Below are positions 37,885 through 45,445 of a stretch of 64,000 nucleotides of DNA, piece by piece; position 1 is the first letter of the stretch, and every line of letters begins with the position of its first letter. The DNA is taken from positions 735,001 through 799,000 of the forward strand of contig AP019701.1 of NCBI GenBank assembly GCA_006738865.1, read 5' to 3'. A program made the translations under genes and the position numbers. This DNA comes from Allostella sp. ATCC 35155. GTDB taxonomy: Bacteria > Pseudomonadota > Alphaproteobacteria > ATCC43930 > Allostellaceae. The notes beneath the pieces were generated by a model that made no database searches, was not told where the DNA came from, and saw nothing but the letters and a program-made list of their open reading frames with translations.

Positions 37885-38982
37885 ATGATGAGAGCCCTGA
37901 TCTGCCTTGTGCTCGTCGCCGTCTGGGCGCCCGCGCTCGCCCAGGCACCCCGTCCGGCCGCCGCCGTCCACGAGAACGAGCGCGCCGCCTATCGCATCCA
38001 GATCCCGCCGGGATGGCAGGCGGTGCCCGATGACGATGTCGACTTCGCGATGCGCGACGCGCAGGCCGACCTCAACCTCTATGTCCGGGTTCTCGAGGGG
38101 CCCTTTGGCGACGACCGGGACGCTTTCCGGACGCTGGCCGACTTCTTCAAGGGCGACCTCGACTATCTCGTGCTGCGCCAGGGGCTGAAGCCGATGCCCG
38201 CACTCGGGCGCGAGGCCTGGAACTTCGTGATGCGGCGCACCGCCCGGCCGCGCGTCGAGATGGTGGTCGTGATCCCGCAGATGCCCAACGGCGAGAGTTC
38301 GATCTACTACCATCTGCGGCTCGACGCCCCGATCCGGCGCCTGGATGCGATCGAGAGCGAGATGGACCGGCTGCTGCTGGGCTTCCGCATCACCGGTGAA
38401 CCGGCGGCGGCCGTGGTGCGGCCGCGCGCCGACGCCGGCGCCTTCCAGCCGCCTTCGCAGCGGGTGCCACCCCCGGCACCGGATGCAGCCGATGCCGGCG
38501 ATGCCCTGCCGCAGCGGCTGGAGGCCTGGCAACTCGGCTACGCGCTGCGCTATCCGGCCGGCTGGACGGTCTCGCGCCTCAACGAGTTCACCGTCCGGAT
38601 TTCCGCCGGGCGCGACCAGCGCAACCGCGAATCGGCCATCACCATCCAGAACATGGCGAGCACCGCCGCGGGCGGCGCTTACGAGAAGCCCGACGACGTG
38701 GCGGGCGCCTTCCGCCGGCAGATCGAGGGGCTCGACCCGAAGGCCCAGTTCCGCAGCGCCCGCCCGTTCCACTACAGCCGCACCCGCCTGCGCCTGACCG
38801 GGACCGAGTTCAATGCCGCCTACCGTGTCGGCGGCAACGACTGGCGGCAGTGGCAGATCGTCGTGCCGCGGCCGGACGGGCGCGTCTTCCACGCCTGGGG
38901 CCTGACGGCCCCGGCCGAACGCTTCGACGACTATGCCAAGGTCGCGGGCGCCATCCTCGAAAGCTGGGTGATCGCGCCCTGA
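37885..38982 (+). CDS. Secreted protein with two copies of a PsbP/MOG1-like domain
   Basis: 365 residues. The signal peptide (MMRALICLVLVAVWAPALAQ) gives a periplasmic or outer-membrane protein. Two halves share a pattern: residues about 34-170 begin AAYRIQIPPGWQAVPDDDVDF and end with a MDRLLLGFRI helix; residues about 213-365 begin GYALRYPAGWTVSRLNEF and end with AKVAGAILESWVIAP. A proline-rich linker joins them. The YxxxxPxGW start and the closing helix are typical of PsbP/MOG1-like domains. The role is unknown. It is convergent with the 3-hydroxybutyrate dehydrogenase (4 bp between stops). Confidence 0.75.
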   Translation: MMRALICLVLVAVWAPALAQAPRPAAAVHENERAAYRIQIPPGWQAVPDDDVDFAMRDAQADLNLYVRVLEGPFGDDRDAFRTLADFFKGDLDYLVLRQGLKPMPALGREAWNFVMRRTARPRVEMVVVIPQMPNGESSIYYHLRLDAPIRRLDAIESEMDRLLLGFRITGEPAAAVVRPRADAGAFQPPSQRVPPPAPDAADAGDALPQRLEAWQLGYALRYPAGWTVSRLNEFTVRISAGRDQRNRESAITIQNMASTAAGGAYEKPDDVAGAFRRQIEGLDPKAQFRSARPFHYSRTRLRLTGTEFNAAYRVGGNDWRQWQIVVPRPDGRVFHAWGLTAPAERFDDYAKVAGAILESWVIAP

Positions 38983-38986
38983 GACG

Positions 38987-39790
38987 TCACCGCGCGGTCC
39001 ACCCGTTGTCGACGGGCAGGGCGGCGCCGTTGAACGACTGCCCGGCCGGGCCACACAGCAGGACCGCCAGGGCCCCCAGTTCCTCCACCGTCGTGAACCG
39101 CTTGGCCGCCTGCGGCGCCAGCACGACCTCGCGGATGACCCGTTCGCGGTCGATGCCGTGCGCCTTGGCCTGCTCGTCGATCTGCTTCTCGACGAGCGGC
39201 GTCCAGACATAGCCCGGGCAGATCGCATTCGCGGTGACGCCGAACTCGGCCACCTCCAGCGCCGTCGTCCGGGTCAGCCCGACGACGCCGTGCTTGGCGG
39301 CGACATAGGCCGACTTGAAGGGCGAGGCGACCAGCCCGTGGGCCGAGGCGATGTTGACGATCCGGCCCCACTTCCGCGCCTTCATCCCCGGCAGCACGGC
39401 GCGCGTGCCGTGGAAGACCGCCGACAGGTTGATGGCGAGGATGGCGTCCCACTTCTCGATCGGGAACTCCTCGATCGGGGCGACGTACTGGATGCCGGCA
39501 TTGTTGACGAGGATGTCGACGGCGCCGCCCAGCGTCTGTTCGGCAAAGGGAACCATGCCGGCGATCTCCGCCGGCTTCGTCATGTCGGCCGGGCAATGGG
39601 CCACGCGGACCTTGGCCTGATCGGCGATCTCGGCGGCGAGCGCGGCGATCTGCTGCGGATCGCCGAAGCCGTTGAGCAGCACGTTGGCCCCGGCATCGGC
39701 GAGCGCGCGCGCGATGCCCAGACCGATGCCGCTGGTCGAGCCGGTGACGATGGCGTTGCGGGCGGCGAGCGGGCGGCTGGTATCGGGCAT
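38987..39790 (-). CDS. 3-hydroxybutyrate dehydrogenase (SDR)
   Basis: 267 residues. SDR motifs: TGSTSGIGLGIARALADAGANV, NNAGIQYVAPIEEFP, and catalytic Ser and Tyr in NIASAHGLVASPFKSAYVAAKHG. PLVEKQIDEQAKAHGI and QAAKRFTTVEELGALAVLL are characteristic of NAD-dependent D-3-hydroxybutyrate dehydrogenases, which feed 3-hydroxybutyrate (for example from PHB) into acetoacetate. The start at 39790 was chosen by homology. Divergent from the MDR reductase gene at 39893. Confidence 0.9.
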   Translation of the reverse strand: MPDTSRPLAARNAIVTGSTSGIGLGIARALADAGANVLLNGFGDPQQIAALAAEIADQAKVRVAHCPADMTKPAEIAGMVPFAEQTLGGAVDILVNNAGIQYVAPIEEFPIEKWDAILAINLSAVFHGTRAVLPGMKARKWGRIVNIASAHGLVASPFKSAYVAAKHGVVGLTRTTALEVAEFGVTANAICPGYVWTPLVEKQIDEQAKAHGIDRERVIREVVLAPQAAKRFTTVEELGALAVLLCGPAGQSFNGAALPVDNGWTAR

Positions 39791-39892
39791 GGCGTACTCC
39801 TGCGAGGGACGGTGTATAGATCGAGCGGGCCGGGTCGCATGGCAAGGCGACGGGCCGAGGGTGCGACGCATTGTCGGAGCGGGGGGCGGGCG

Positions 39893-40873
39893 ATGCAGGC
39901 GGTGGTGTTCGACAAGTTCGGCGAGCCGGACGCGGTGCTGCGGCTGGCGGAGCGCCCGGTTCCGGCGCCGGGACCGGGCGAGGTCCGGGTCCGGATGCGG
40001 CTGCGGCCGATCAATCCCGCCGACCTCCTGACCGTGCGCGGGCTCTACGGCACCCGGCCACGGCTGCCGGCCGTGCCCGGCTATGAGGGGGTCGGCGTGG
40101 TCGATGCCCTGGGCGAGGGCGTCTCGACGCCGGTTCCGGGAACGCGCGTCGTGCCGCTCGCCAGCAACGGCACCTGGCAGGAGTTCTGCGTCACCAAGGC
40201 GGCCGCGCTGCTACCCGTGCCCGATGCCATCGGCGACGAGAACGCCGCCCAGTTCGTGGTCAATCCGCTGACCGCGCTCGCCATGGTGGAGCAGGAACTG
40301 GGGGCAGGCCCGGGCGACTGGCTCGTCCAGACGGCGGCCGGCTCGACCCTCGGCCGCATCGTGCTGCAGCTGGCGCGGATATCCGGCTTCCGCACCATCA
40401 ACCTGGTGCGCCGGCCCGAGCAGGCGGCAGAACTGACGGCCCTGGGGGCCGACCTGGTGATCGCGACGGAGGATCCCGATGCCGCCGGGCGGGTCGCGGC
40501 GGCGACCGCGGGACAGCCGGTCCTGCGTGCGATCGATGCCGCCGGCGGCGCGATGGCGGCGACGGCCCTGTCGCTGCTCTCTCCCGGCGCCACGATGCTG
40601 TCCTTCGGCATGATGTCGGGCGAGCCCATCCCGGTCGATCCGGCCCACCTCGTCTTCCGCGACCTGTCGCTGCGCGGCTTCTGGCTGACGAACTGGATGC
40701 GGCGCGCCGGCAACGAGCGCCGGCAGGCCCTGATCGCGCGGCTGGGGGATCTCATGGCGCGCGGGCTGGTGGCGCCGCCGGTCTTCGCCGTGCATCCGCT
40801 GACGGCGGTGCTTGCCGCCGTCGCGGCTTCCGAGCGGCCGGGGCGGGCGGGCAAAGTCCTGCTCGCCGGGTGA
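39893..40873 (+). CDS. Zinc-free MDR oxidoreductase (enoyl-thioester-reductase-like)
   Basis: 326 residues. MQAVVFDKFGEPDAVLRLAERPVPAPGPGEVRVRM, NPADLLTVRGLYGTRPRLPAVPGYEGVG and QTAAGSTLGRIVLQLARISGF match the ETR/MECR branch of MDR enzymes, which reduce trans-2-enoyl thioesters with NADPH. The catalytic Tyr region (about VRGLYG) is present. It could also act on quinones. Divergent from 3-hydroxybutyrate dehydrogenase and followed by the signalling cluster after 103 bp. Confidence 0.85.
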   Translation: MQAVVFDKFGEPDAVLRLAERPVPAPGPGEVRVRMRLRPINPADLLTVRGLYGTRPRLPAVPGYEGVGVVDALGEGVSTPVPGTRVVPLASNGTWQEFCVTKAAALLPVPDAIGDENAAQFVVNPLTALAMVEQELGAGPGDWLVQTAAGSTLGRIVLQLARISGFRTINLVRRPEQAAELTALGADLVIATEDPDAAGRVAAATAGQPVLRAIDAAGGAMAATALSLLSPGATMLSFGMMSGEPIPVDPAHLVFRDLSLRGFWLTNWMRRAGNERRQALIARLGDLMARGLVAPPVFAVHPLTAVLAAVAASERPGRAGKVLLAG

Positions 40874-40976
40874 GGAGATCGGCCCTATCGTCAACCCGTC
40901 ATCCGGGTGTCATGAATTTGTCGTCGGGGCGCCCTAGGTTGTGCGCCGCGACCGTAGGGGAAGGGACGTTTCGAGA

Positions 40977-41321
40977 ATGCAGATCTCCGTCGAGAAGCTG
41001 CCCGACGCAGTGACGCGGGTGGTGTTGTCCGGGCCGCTCGACATCAAGGGCGCCGCAGCCGTCGAGTTGCCCTTCACGACGGCGACGTCCGCCAACGAGC
41101 GGGTCGTGGTCGACGTCGCCGAAGTCGACTATGTCGCCTCGATCGGTCTTCGGCTTCTGGTCAGCGCGGCCCGGACCGTCTCGCGCCGCGGCGGGCGCCT
41201 CGTGCTCTGCCACACCACCGAGAATGTCTCGAAGGTGCTGGCGATGTCGGGGCTGAGCCAGATGCTGCCCAGCTTCCCCACGCTCGAAGAGGCGGTGGCG
41301 GCCGTCCGTCAGCCGGCCTGA
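40977..41321 (+). CDS. STAS-domain anti-anti-sigma-type protein, copy 1
   Basis: 114 residues, a single STAS domain: ISVEKLPDAVTRVVLSGPLDIKGAAAVELPF, then VVDVAEVDYVASIGLRLLVSAARTV. The Ser in ASIGLR is the usual phosphorylation site of SpoIIAA/RsbV-like proteins. When unphosphorylated, such proteins bind the HATPase partner and free its target. The partner gene begins 1 bp after the stop. I chose ATG 40977 by homology; an in-frame upstream ATG at 40941 is not conserved. Confidence 0.9.
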   Translation: MQISVEKLPDAVTRVVLSGPLDIKGAAAVELPFTTATSANERVVVDVAEVDYVASIGLRLLVSAARTVSRRGGRLVLCHTTENVSKVLAMSGLSQMLPSFPTLEEAVAAVRQPA

Positions 41322-41322
41322 C

Positions 41323-41766
41323 ATGCCGGCCGGCGAAGCCGGAGCGAACCGCATCGAATTGCCGGCACAGCCGGATTCCATTTCGCGGCTGTGGGACTGG
41401 CTCGCAGGCCGGCTCGGGCCGATCGAACCGGGGCCCGAGCTGTCGCACGCCATCCGCCTGTGCGCGGAGGAGATCGCGACCAACATCGTGATGCATGCCT
41501 ATCCGGGCCGGGCCGACGGCACTTTCGCCGTCGGTTTGGAGGCCGACCCCGCTGCCGACGGCGCGGTTCGGCTGTCGTTCGAGGACTGGGGCATCCCGTT
41601 CGACCCGACCGCGCATGCCCCGGCCGCCGCGGCCGGGACGGTCGCCGAGGCGGAGATCGGCGGTCTCGGCATTCCGCTGGTCCGCGGTTTCGTGCAGCAG
41701 ATGGCCTACGAGCGCCACGGCGCGGCGAACCGGTTGACGCTGGTCTTCGCCCGGGGTGCGTCCTAG
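41323..41766 (+). CDS. HATPase_c_2 (RsbW-like) switch kinase, copy 1
   Basis: 147 residues. GHKL ATPase motifs: N-box in RLCAEEIATNIVMHAYPG, G1 in SFEDWGIPFDP, G2 in GGLGIPLVRGFVQQMAYER. RsbW/SpoIIAB-like proteins phosphorylate the partner STAS Ser and hold a sigma factor or another target. It starts 1 bp after the STAS gene, so the two form a pair. The last 4 bp overlap the convergent glutaminase gene (CTAG shared). Confidence 0.88.
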   Translation: MPAGEAGANRIELPAQPDSISRLWDWLAGRLGPIEPGPELSHAIRLCAEEIATNIVMHAYPGRADGTFAVGLEADPAADGAVRLSFEDWGIPFDPTAHAPAAAAGTVAEAEIGGLGIPLVRGFVQQMAYERHGAANRLTLVFARGAS

Positions 41767-42800
41767 GCGCGCTCCCGCTGCAGCATCGAGCTCACGAACA
41801 GCGAGCCCTGGTTGAGGCATTCGAAGGTGTGCAGGCCGAAATCGTTGGCCAGATCTTCGAAGACGCGAAGGCCGCGCGCCGAATTCCCCAACGCGTCGAT
41901 CCGCGGCGAAAAAGTGCCGATGCCAAGCTGCCGGTTGACGACGCCGACGATGCCGCCGCCGACGCCGCTCTTGGCCGGGATGCCGACCTTGAAGGCCCAG
42001 CCGCCCGAATAATCGTACATGCCGCAGGTGAACATGACCGCCAGCGTGTCGCGGACGGCGCCGAGTTCGAAGACCTGCTCGCCGGTCGCCGGATGCTCGC
42101 CGATATGCGCCAGCGTCGCACCCATCCAGGCGAGGTCGACGGCCGTGACCAGCATCGAGCATTGCCGGAAATAGATGTCGAGGATGGTGTCGACGGGCCC
42201 GGAGATCGCGCCGCAGTTGCGCAGCAGATGGCCGATCGCGCGGTTGCGGTGGCCCGTCTCCGTCTCCGACCGGTAGACCGCCTCGTCCACCGCGAGCGGA
42301 CGGCCCGCCGCGGCTGACATCCGGGCCAGCAGCGTCGGAAATGCATCGTCCCCCAGCCTCTCGTGCAGCATGCCGGCGACCGTGATGGCGCCGGCGTTCA
42401 CCATCGGGTTGAAGGGGCGATTGGTCCGCGGGTCGAAGACGATCGCGTTGAAGGCGTCGCCGCTGGGTTCGACGCCGATCCGCTCCAGCACCGCCTCGCG
42501 GCCCAGCAGTTCGAGCGCGACGCAATAGGCGAAGGCCTTCGACACCGATTGGATGGTGAATTCAGCCAGGCAATCCCCGGTCTGGAACAGGTCGCCGCCG
42601 GCGGTCGCCACGGCGATGCCGAAGCGGTCCGGATCGCCCTTGGCGAGTTCGGGGATGTAGTCCGCCAACGCCCCCGTCGTCTCGCCGAGATGGCGCTGAT
42701 GCAGTTCCCGCAATGCCTGCCGCAAGCCGTACTCCTCCGGGGCTTCGACCGCACCGGGCGAAGCGGCCGGGCAATCGGCGGGCTCCAATGGCACAAGCAT
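41763..42800 (-). CDS. glsA: Glutaminase A
   Basis: 345 residues, serine-dependent glutaminase with a beta-lactamase-like fold. The SxxK nucleophile motif is in FTIQSVSKAFAYCVAL, and NPMVNAGAITVAGML, SETETGHRNRAIGHLLRNCG and FTCGMYDYSGGWAFKVGIPAKSGVGGGI are all conserved. It hydrolyses glutamine to glutamate and ammonia. It is about 35 residues longer than common GlsA at the N-terminus. Its placement inside the signalling cluster on the opposite strand may be chance. Confidence 0.92.
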   Translation of the reverse strand: MLVPLEPADCPAASPGAVEAPEEYGLRQALRELHQRHLGETTGALADYIPELAKGDPDRFGIAVATAGGDLFQTGDCLAEFTIQSVSKAFAYCVALELLGREAVLERIGVEPSGDAFNAIVFDPRTNRPFNPMVNAGAITVAGMLHERLGDDAFPTLLARMSAAAGRPLAVDEAVYRSETETGHRNRAIGHLLRNCGAISGPVDTILDIYFRQCSMLVTAVDLAWMGATLAHIGEHPATGEQVFELGAVRDTLAVMFTCGMYDYSGGWAFKVGIPAKSGVGGGIVGVVNRQLGIGTFSPRIDALGNSARGLRVFEDLANDFGLHTFECLNQGSLFVSSMLQRERA

Positions 42801-42835
42801 GCGGAATTTGCACGCAAGTTGCGGGCCATCGCGCC

Positions 42836-44464
42836 TCAGGCGGCTTGAAGCGTCTCCGCCGGATCGACCTGGACGAGCCGCGCGACCCGGCCGGCCAGCC
42901 AGACGCTGCGCTCGAAGAGCCCGGTCAGCCTAAGCAGATCCTCCTGGGCCGCGGGGCCATGGTCGCGGCCGTCGCGCACGACGCCGCGCCGCATCGCCTC
43001 GACGACGTCGCCGCGGTCTCCGGTCATGGCGCACAGCATATCGAGTCCGTCGCGGTCCGGGGCGGCGAGCGACTCCGCCAGCGTCTCCAGCAACATATGC
43101 AGCGATTCGACGATCCCCTCGATGAACGGGGCGAGTGCCGCATCGCGGGAGAGCCGGGCAGACAGTTCGGCCAGCGGCTCCAGGGTCTCGATCTGGGACA
43201 CCAGCATCTCGTTGCGATTGCGCAGCTGCACGGCCTCGGCCACCGCCGCGGGCCCGGGGCGCGAAGCCAGCAGGTCGTCGAGGAAGCGGTCGATCGCCAG
43301 AGCCAGGCCGCGCAGCCCCTTGGCCAGACCGTCCTGTCCGGGCTGCGGGACGCCGGCCGTGTCGGCCCGGACGGAATCGAGCAGGGCCGGCACCAGGGCT
43401 GCCATCCGCGCCTGCTCGCGCCGTGCGACGTCGAGCGCCGTCACGGGATCGGTGACGGCCTCGGGGTAGAGGAACTGCGGCTGCGCCAGACTCTCGGCCG
43501 GGTCTTCCGGCACCAGCGCGGCCGCCAGCCGGGCCAGCGGGACGGCCGCCACGCTCATCAGGGCGGCTCCCGACAGCTGCACGATCGCGAAGGCGACGCC
43601 GGTCTGGCCGCCGGCGCCGGTGGCCAGCCCCGAGACCAGGAACTGCATCAGCGAGGGCAGGCCGATCGCCGCCTCGACCGCCTCCAGCAGCAGCAGCGCC
43701 AGGACGGCCGCCCCCCTGCCGAGGGCCTGGAACAGCAGCAGCCGTCGGCCGGTGCCGCGCATCCGGCTGCTGACGAGGAAGGTCGAGGCAGCCGATCCGA
43801 TCGCCGATCCGTAGACGACGGCGAGCAGCGCCTCGAAGCTGAACCAGCCGCTGGCGGCGAGGGCGACGACGGTGGCGGCGACGGTCGTCGAGGACTGCAC
43901 CACCATTGCCAGCACCACGCCGATCGCGAGCAGCACCAGGGGTGCGCCGTGCGAGAACGCCACGGCGTCGGCGAACCACTCCGACTCGGTCATCGGCCCC
44001 AGCGAGCGCCGCAGGATCTGCAGGCCGAGGAAGAGCGTCCCGACGCCGAACATCGCGGAGATGCCCGGTCCCCAGAGGGGGGAATCGCGAAAGCGGCTGA
44101 CCTGCAGGAGCCCGGTGATACCGACGAGCCAGAGCACGGCGAGTTCCAGGCGCACCGTGGCGAGCAGCACGAGCGCGGCGGTGCCGACCCCGGACCAGGC
44201 GGCCACCAGATAGGCCCGATGCAGCGACATCAGGCCGGTCGTGACCAGGCCGAGCACGATATAGCCGGCGGCGTTGGTGCTCTGCGTGACCGCGCCCAGC
44301 ATCACGCCGGTGCCGGCGGCCCGGATGGGGGAATGGGTGGCGCGCCACAGCAGGTTCCGCAGCCGACGGCCAGCCATCTGCTGCAGGGCCATCTGGACCT
44401 GACGCATCCCGAACATGGCGAGCCCGAGACCGCCGAGCACCGCCGGGATTACTTCAAATAGCAT
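42836..44464 (-). CDS. Na/Pi-cotransporter family protein with PhoU-like tail
   Basis: 542 residues. N-terminal half: two inverted repeats of membrane segments with the paired motifs TQSTNAAGYI and VQSSTTVAATVVALA, hallmarks of the NptA/YjbB family. C-terminal half (from about residue 330): soluble helices with a PhoU-like pattern (RREQARMAALVPALL, then LRNRNEMLVSQIETLEPLAELSARL). This family exports or imports phosphate with sodium. It is upstream of glsA on the same strand, 35 bp apart. Confidence 0.88.
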   Translation of the reverse strand: MLFEVIPAVLGGLGLAMFGMRQVQMALQQMAGRRLRNLLWRATHSPIRAAGTGVMLGAVTQSTNAAGYIVLGLVTTGLMSLHRAYLVAAWSGVGTAALVLLATVRLELAVLWLVGITGLLQVSRFRDSPLWGPGISAMFGVGTLFLGLQILRRSLGPMTESEWFADAVAFSHGAPLVLLAIGVVLAMVVQSSTTVAATVVALAASGWFSFEALLAVVYGSAIGSAASTFLVSSRMRGTGRRLLLFQALGRGAAVLALLLLEAVEAAIGLPSLMQFLVSGLATGAGGQTGVAFAIVQLSGAALMSVAAVPLARLAAALVPEDPAESLAQPQFLYPEAVTDPVTALDVARREQARMAALVPALLDSVRADTAGVPQPGQDGLAKGLRGLALAIDRFLDDLLASRPGPAAVAEAVQLRNRNEMLVSQIETLEPLAELSARLSRDAALAPFIEGIVESLHMLLETLAESLAAPDRDGLDMLCAMTGDRGDVVEAMRRGVVRDGRDHGPAAQEDLLRLTGLFERSVWLAGRVARLVQVDPAETLQAA

Positions 44465-44643
44465 TGCGCTCCGCCGGCGATCGGAACCGGCGGTCTGTAT
44501 GACCGAGGCGCGTTACGGTTTGATGAAGCGCGGAAATCCGCCGCCGGGGCCGCCGAGCGGCATTGCGGGCGGCGACGGGTCGCTTATGGTAGCGGCGGCG
44601 CGGGAATCGCCGGCGCCGGGAACGGAACGAGAGGCATGTCCGG

Positions 44644-45075
44644 ATGGGGGCGGAACGGACGGCGAGGATTCGTGCTGCGGGGGAGGAAATTCGATCGCTG
44701 CTGGACGGGATCGAGGCCGAGGGCAGGGCCGCCGGGGTGGCCGAGGCCCTTCTGAGCGACCTCCGTCTCTGCCTCGACGAGCTTCTCGTGAACGTCGTCA
44801 ATCACGGGGCGCCCGCGCCGGAAGCGGAGATCACGGTGCACTATCGCCTCGAGCCCGATGCCGTGGCGGCCGAGATCGTCGACGCCGGCCCCGCTTTCGA
44901 TCCCCTGTCCCTGCCCGATCCCGACGTGGACGCGCCGCTCGATGCGCGGGTGCCGGGGGGGCTCGGCATCTACTTCGTGCGCCGCCTCATGGACGAGGTG
45001 GTGTATGAGAGGCGCGATGCATTCAACCGGCTGCGGCTCGCCAAGCGGGCCGTGGCCGATCCGGCAACCATCTGA
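44644..45075 (+). CDS. HATPase_c_2 (RsbW-like) switch kinase, copy 2
   Basis: 143 residues. N-box in LRLCLDELLVNVVNHGAP, G1-like EIVDAGPAFDP, G2 in PGGLGIYFVRRLMDEVVYERR. It is only distantly similar to copy 1, so the two pairs probably have different partners. An AGAGG site lies 9 bases before the ATG at 44644. It is first in a run of six or more same-strand signalling genes. Confidence 0.87.
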   Translation: MGAERTARIRAAGEEIRSLLDGIEAEGRAAGVAEALLSDLRLCLDELLVNVVNHGAPAPEAEITVHYRLEPDAVAAEIVDAGPAFDPLSLPDPDVDAPLDARVPGGLGIYFVRRLMDEVVYERRDAFNRLRLAKRAVADPATI

Positions 45076-45088
45076 GGGTCAGAACACC

Positions 45089-45415
45089 ATGCAGATCGTG
45101 GAAGAGCCGTTCGGCAGCGGCATCGTCGTCCGGCCGATCGGCCGACTGGACAGCACCACCGCACCCGCGGCCGAGCAGGCCATTCGCGAAGCCATGACAC
45201 GGTCGGGCCATCGGCTGCTGCTCGACATGGGCGATCTGGACTATGTCAGCAGCGCCGGCCTGCGCGTCGTGCTCGCCGCCGCCAAGCAGAGCAACGCCGC
45301 CAGCGGCCGCTTCCTCGTCTGCGATCTCAAGCCCCAGGTGCGCCAGGTGTTCGAGTTGAGCGGCTTCACCCGGATCATTTCGATCGTCGCCACCCGCGCC
45401 GAGGCCGAGCTTTAG
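45089..45415 (+). CDS. STAS-domain anti-anti-sigma-type protein, copy 2
   Basis: 108 residues: GIVVRPIGRLDSTTAPAAEQAIREAM, then LLLDMGDLDYVSSAGLRVVLAAAKQSNAA. The DYVSSAGLR motif holds the likely phospho-Ser. It starts 13 bp after HATPase copy 2; gene order (HATPase then STAS) is the reverse of pair 1. It is the natural substrate of the HATPase and of the PP2C phosphatase downstream. Confidence 0.9.
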   Translation: MQIVEEPFGSGIVVRPIGRLDSTTAPAAEQAIREAMTRSGHRLLLDMGDLDYVSSAGLRVVLAAAKQSNAASGRFLVCDLKPQVRQVFELSGFTRIISIVATRAEAEL

Positions 45416-45445
45416 GACGGGGGGCGGCGACCGGCGGCGGCGACC

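Noticed and set aside
44483-44514. GGAAC and CGTT boxes upstream of the second HATPase gene, as in EcfG-type general-stress promoters
   Set aside because: The spacing is 23 bases; EcfG promoters need about 16-17, so this is chance in GC-rich DNA.
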